This document shows positions 4,735 through 6,244 of a stretch of 6,244 nucleotides of DNA, one piece after another (the first letter of the stretch is position 1; the number at the start of each line of letters is the position of its first letter). A program made the translations under genes and the position numbers. Source of the DNA: Kutzneria sp035492655. Lineage in GTDB: Bacteria; Actinomycetota; Actinomycetes; Mycobacteriales; Pseudonocardiaceae. Location of the stretch: positions 1-6,244 of the forward strand of contig DATJJB010000392.1 of NCBI GenBank assembly GCA_035492655.1, written 5' to 3'. Below the pieces are notes generated by a model, which saw only the letters and a program-made list of their open reading frames with translations, ran no database searches and was not told where the DNA came from.

Positions 4735-6138
4735 TCAGAGGGCCGGGATGTCGAAGGCTACGCGGAGGCCGCCGCCGTCGGGGAGGGAGAGCTCTACGGT
4801 GCCGCCGACGCGTTCGACCAGCAGGCGGACGATGGCGAGGCCGAGGCCGGAGCCGCGGACGTTCTGGTGGCCGGCGCTGCGCCAGAAGCGGTCGGTGGCC
4901 CGTTCCAGTTCGTCGGGTTGCAGCCCGGGCCCGTGATCACGCACGGCCAGCCGCACCCGGTCGTCGACGCGGTGCACCTCGACCATCACCAGGGTGTCGT
5001 CGCCGGTGAACTTCAAAGCGTTGTCCAGCAACGCGTCCAGCACGGTCTCCAGGCCGCGCGGTGGGGCCAGCGACATGCCGCCGGGCTCGCCGTCCAGCAC
5101 CAGCGCGACGCCCTTGGCGGTGGCCACGGCCTGCCAGGCCCGTAGCCGGGCGGTCACGACCTGGTCCACGTCGACCGGAACCGGGTCGACGGACGAGCTC
5201 TCCGCCCGGGCCATGGCCAGCAGCTCGTCCAGGATCCGGTTGAGCCGGTCGGCCTCCTCCAGGGCGGCGGCCTGCTGCTCCTGCACGTCCGGGTCGACGT
5301 GACCCTCCAGATTGGACAGACGAATTCGCAGCGCGGTCAAGGGATTGCGCAGCTGGTGTGAGGCGTCGGCGACGAAGGCCCGCTGCGCGGCCAGCACGTC
5401 GCTGACGCTGACGGCCATCTGGTCGAAGGAGCGGGTGAGCCGCCGCAGCTCCGGCGGGCCGATGTCGCCGCCGACCGGATCAACCTTGCGCCCGTTGACG
5501 ATCGCCGGCAGCAGCGCGGCGGTCGCGTTGTCCAGCAACAGAACCGGGCGCAGCATCCAGCGCACGAGCGGCAGCGCGACCAGCACGGCCAGCCCGACCG
5601 ACAGCACGCCGCCGACCAGGATCGCCGCCCATGACAACCAGATCAGCGTCCGGGTCCGGTCGGTCGGCGAGGACGTGACGACGATGCCGCGCACCTCGCC
5701 GTTGACCAGCACGGGCTCGGCCACGACCATCGGCGCGGCGTTCCACGGCAGCAGCAGCGCCCCCTGCTGCGTGCCACGGCCGGCGCGGGCGTTGACCAGA
5801 TCGTCACGGACGTCGGCGTCGGTCTGGTCGATCCGCGAGCCGGCCTGGGCCAGCGCCCGGAACGAGCCGTCGGACGCCTGGTCGCCGCGGTCGAACACGG
5901 CCACCGCGATGTCGTAGACGTCGTGGTAGCTGGCCAGCTGGTCGTTCAGGCCGGGGTCGTCGCCGCCGTTGACCAGCAGCCGCTGCGACAGCGAGGCGTA
6001 CCGGCTGGTGTCGGCCGCCCGGTCCGCGAACTGCACGCTCTGGAAGTTCTGCGCGAACGTCAGCGCCAGCGGAATCCCCAGGCCCAGCACCAGGATCGCG
6101 ACAACGATGACAAAGCTGCCGAGCAGCCGGGTGCGCAC
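4735..6138 (-). CDS. HAMP-domain sensor histidine kinase, 467 aa
   Basis: Membrane-bound sensor kinase of an OmpR-type two-component system. Transmembrane helix 1 spans about residues 8-29 and helix 2 about 165-192. Between them lies an extracytoplasmic sensor region of about 135 residues that I cannot assign to a named sensor fold. A HAMP linker follows (about 190-247; LVRWMLRP, LTRSFDQMA). The dimerisation/phosphoacceptor domain carries H261 in DASHQLRNPLTALR. The ATP-binding domain has the N box with N373 (LLDNALKFT), the G1 box DHGPGL (401-406), the F-box F418 (DRFWR) and the G2 box GSGLGLAIVRLL (429-440). All key residues are present, so the kinase should be active. Start: GTG at 6138, 1 nt after the stop of the upstream regulator gene; the Shine-Dalgarno is weak, which points to translational coupling. 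It ends convergently with the TAXI lipoprotein gene. The stimulus is unknown; a TctE-like role sensing an organic acid or a TAXI ligand is possible. Confidence 0.95.
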   Translation of the reverse strand: MRTRLLGSFVIVVAILVLGLGIPLALTFAQNFQSVQFADRAADTSRYASLSQRLLVNGGDDPGLNDQLASYHDVYDIAVAVFDRGDQASDGSFRALAQAGSRIDQTDADVRDDLVNARAGRGTQQGALLLPWNAAPMVVAEPVLVNGEVRGIVVTSSPTDRTRTLIWLSWAAILVGGVLSVGLAVLVALPLVRWMLRPVLLLDNATAALLPAIVNGRKVDPVGGDIGPPELRRLTRSFDQMAVSVSDVLAAQRAFVADASHQLRNPLTALRIRLSNLEGHVDPDVQEQQAAALEEADRLNRILDELLAMARAESSSVDPVPVDVDQVVTARLRAWQAVATAKGVALVLDGEPGGMSLAPPRGLETVLDALLDNALKFTGDDTLVMVEVHRVDDRVRLAVRDHGPGLQPDELERATDRFWRSAGHQNVRGSGLGLAIVRLLVERVGGTVELSLPDGGGLRVAFDIPAL

Positions 6139-6139
6139 C

Positions 6140-6244
6140 TCAGCCGGCCCCGGCCCCGGCGTGCCCGTCGGCGGTCAGCCGGTAGCCGACGCCGCGCACG
6201 GTCTCCACCAGCGCCGGCCGGCCCAGCTTGGTGCGCAGGGTGGC
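6140..6244 (-). CDS. OmpR/PhoB-family response regulator, C-terminal fragment
   Basis: The last 34 codons of a gene entering from the right edge on the minus strand; its 5' part lies outside the window. The frame reads ATLRTKLGRPALVETVRGVG then YRLTADGHAGAGAG and stop. Leu-Arg-x-Lys-Leu-Gly followed by V-E-T-V-R-G-V-G-Y-R-L is the recognition helix end and C-terminal beta-hairpin of the OmpR/PhoB winged-helix DNA-binding domain. An Ala/Gly tail of about 11 residues follows it. The receiver domain with the phosphoacceptor aspartate is not visible. The stop at 6142-6140 is 1 nt from the GTG of the histidine kinase gene, so the two are a cognate regulator-kinase operon with the regulator first. 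DNA targets are unknown; the neighbouring TAXI gene is a plausible one. Confidence 0.93.
   Translation of the reverse strand, partial: ATLRTKLGRPALVETVRGVGYRLTADGHAGAGAG

Noticed and set aside
3904..5145. 413-codon plus-strand reading spanning the TAXI gene, the inverted repeat and the kinase gene.
   Set aside because: It crosses a terminator-like structure and is out of frame with both real genes. Its Arg/Gly/Ala-rich product has no recognisable domain.
4994..5917. Plus-strand readings opposite the histidine kinase.
   Set aside because: Ser/Arg/Thr-rich antisense shadows. The kinase H, N, G1, F and G2 boxes are all on the minus strand.
1..6244. CRISPR arrays, tRNA or rRNA genes, insertion sequences, attachment sites, riboswitches.
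   Set aside because: No regularly spaced repeats, cloverleaf-like segments, transposase motifs or terminal repeats were seen on reading the intergenic stretches. All gaps between genes are under 180 bp.

Overview
The window is GC-rich chromosomal DNA (about 70% G+C by eye) from a high-GC actinobacterium. Intergenic gaps are short, and five of the six gene starts I can assign are GTG. The order DUF349 protein (+), four-helix membrane protein (-), miaB (-) matches Rv2731-Rv2732c-Rv2733c of Mycobacterium tuberculosis. A gene running leftward off the left edge begins like the LigB-type dioxygenase-like protein often found near miaA/miaB in Actinobacteria. A Pseudonocardiales-type host fits best, but this is inferred from gene style and memory of synteny, not from a search.

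Layout. 1-52 (-): first 17 codons of a LigB-like protein. 53-229: divergent intergenic region with a possible leaderless promoter for the left gene, a small leader hairpin and a strong ribosome binding site for the right gene. 230-1624 (+): DUF349 repeat protein, followed by a strong intrinsic terminator at 1638-1674. 1727-2212 (-) and 2209-3672 (-): a two-gene unit, miaB then a small membrane protein, joined by a GTGA start/stop overlap. 3673-3739: short divergent promoter region. 3740-4687 (+): TAXI-family solute-binding lipoprotein. 4686-4728: a 15-bp perfect inverted repeat filling the gap between convergent genes. 4735-6138 (-): HAMP-type sensor histidine kinase. 6140-6244 (-): C-terminal end of its OmpR/PhoB-type response regulator, which continues past the right edge.

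How the genes work together. MiaB methylthiolates tRNA position 37; the membrane protein is co-translated with it but has no known role. The response regulator and kinase form one operon with a 1-nt gap and should be a cognate two-component system. The TAXI lipoprotein lies end to end with the kinase gene and no TRAP permease is visible. It may serve an unlinked transporter, or it may be a ligand-binding accessory of the kinase. This resembles the gene sets of tricarboxylate-responsive systems (TctC with TctDE), but here it is only a hypothesis.

The window is mostly conserved housekeeping chromosome. I see no mobile element, CRISPR array, RNA gene or defence locus. The orphan TAXI/two-component pairing and the long inverted repeat are the points most worth a second look.
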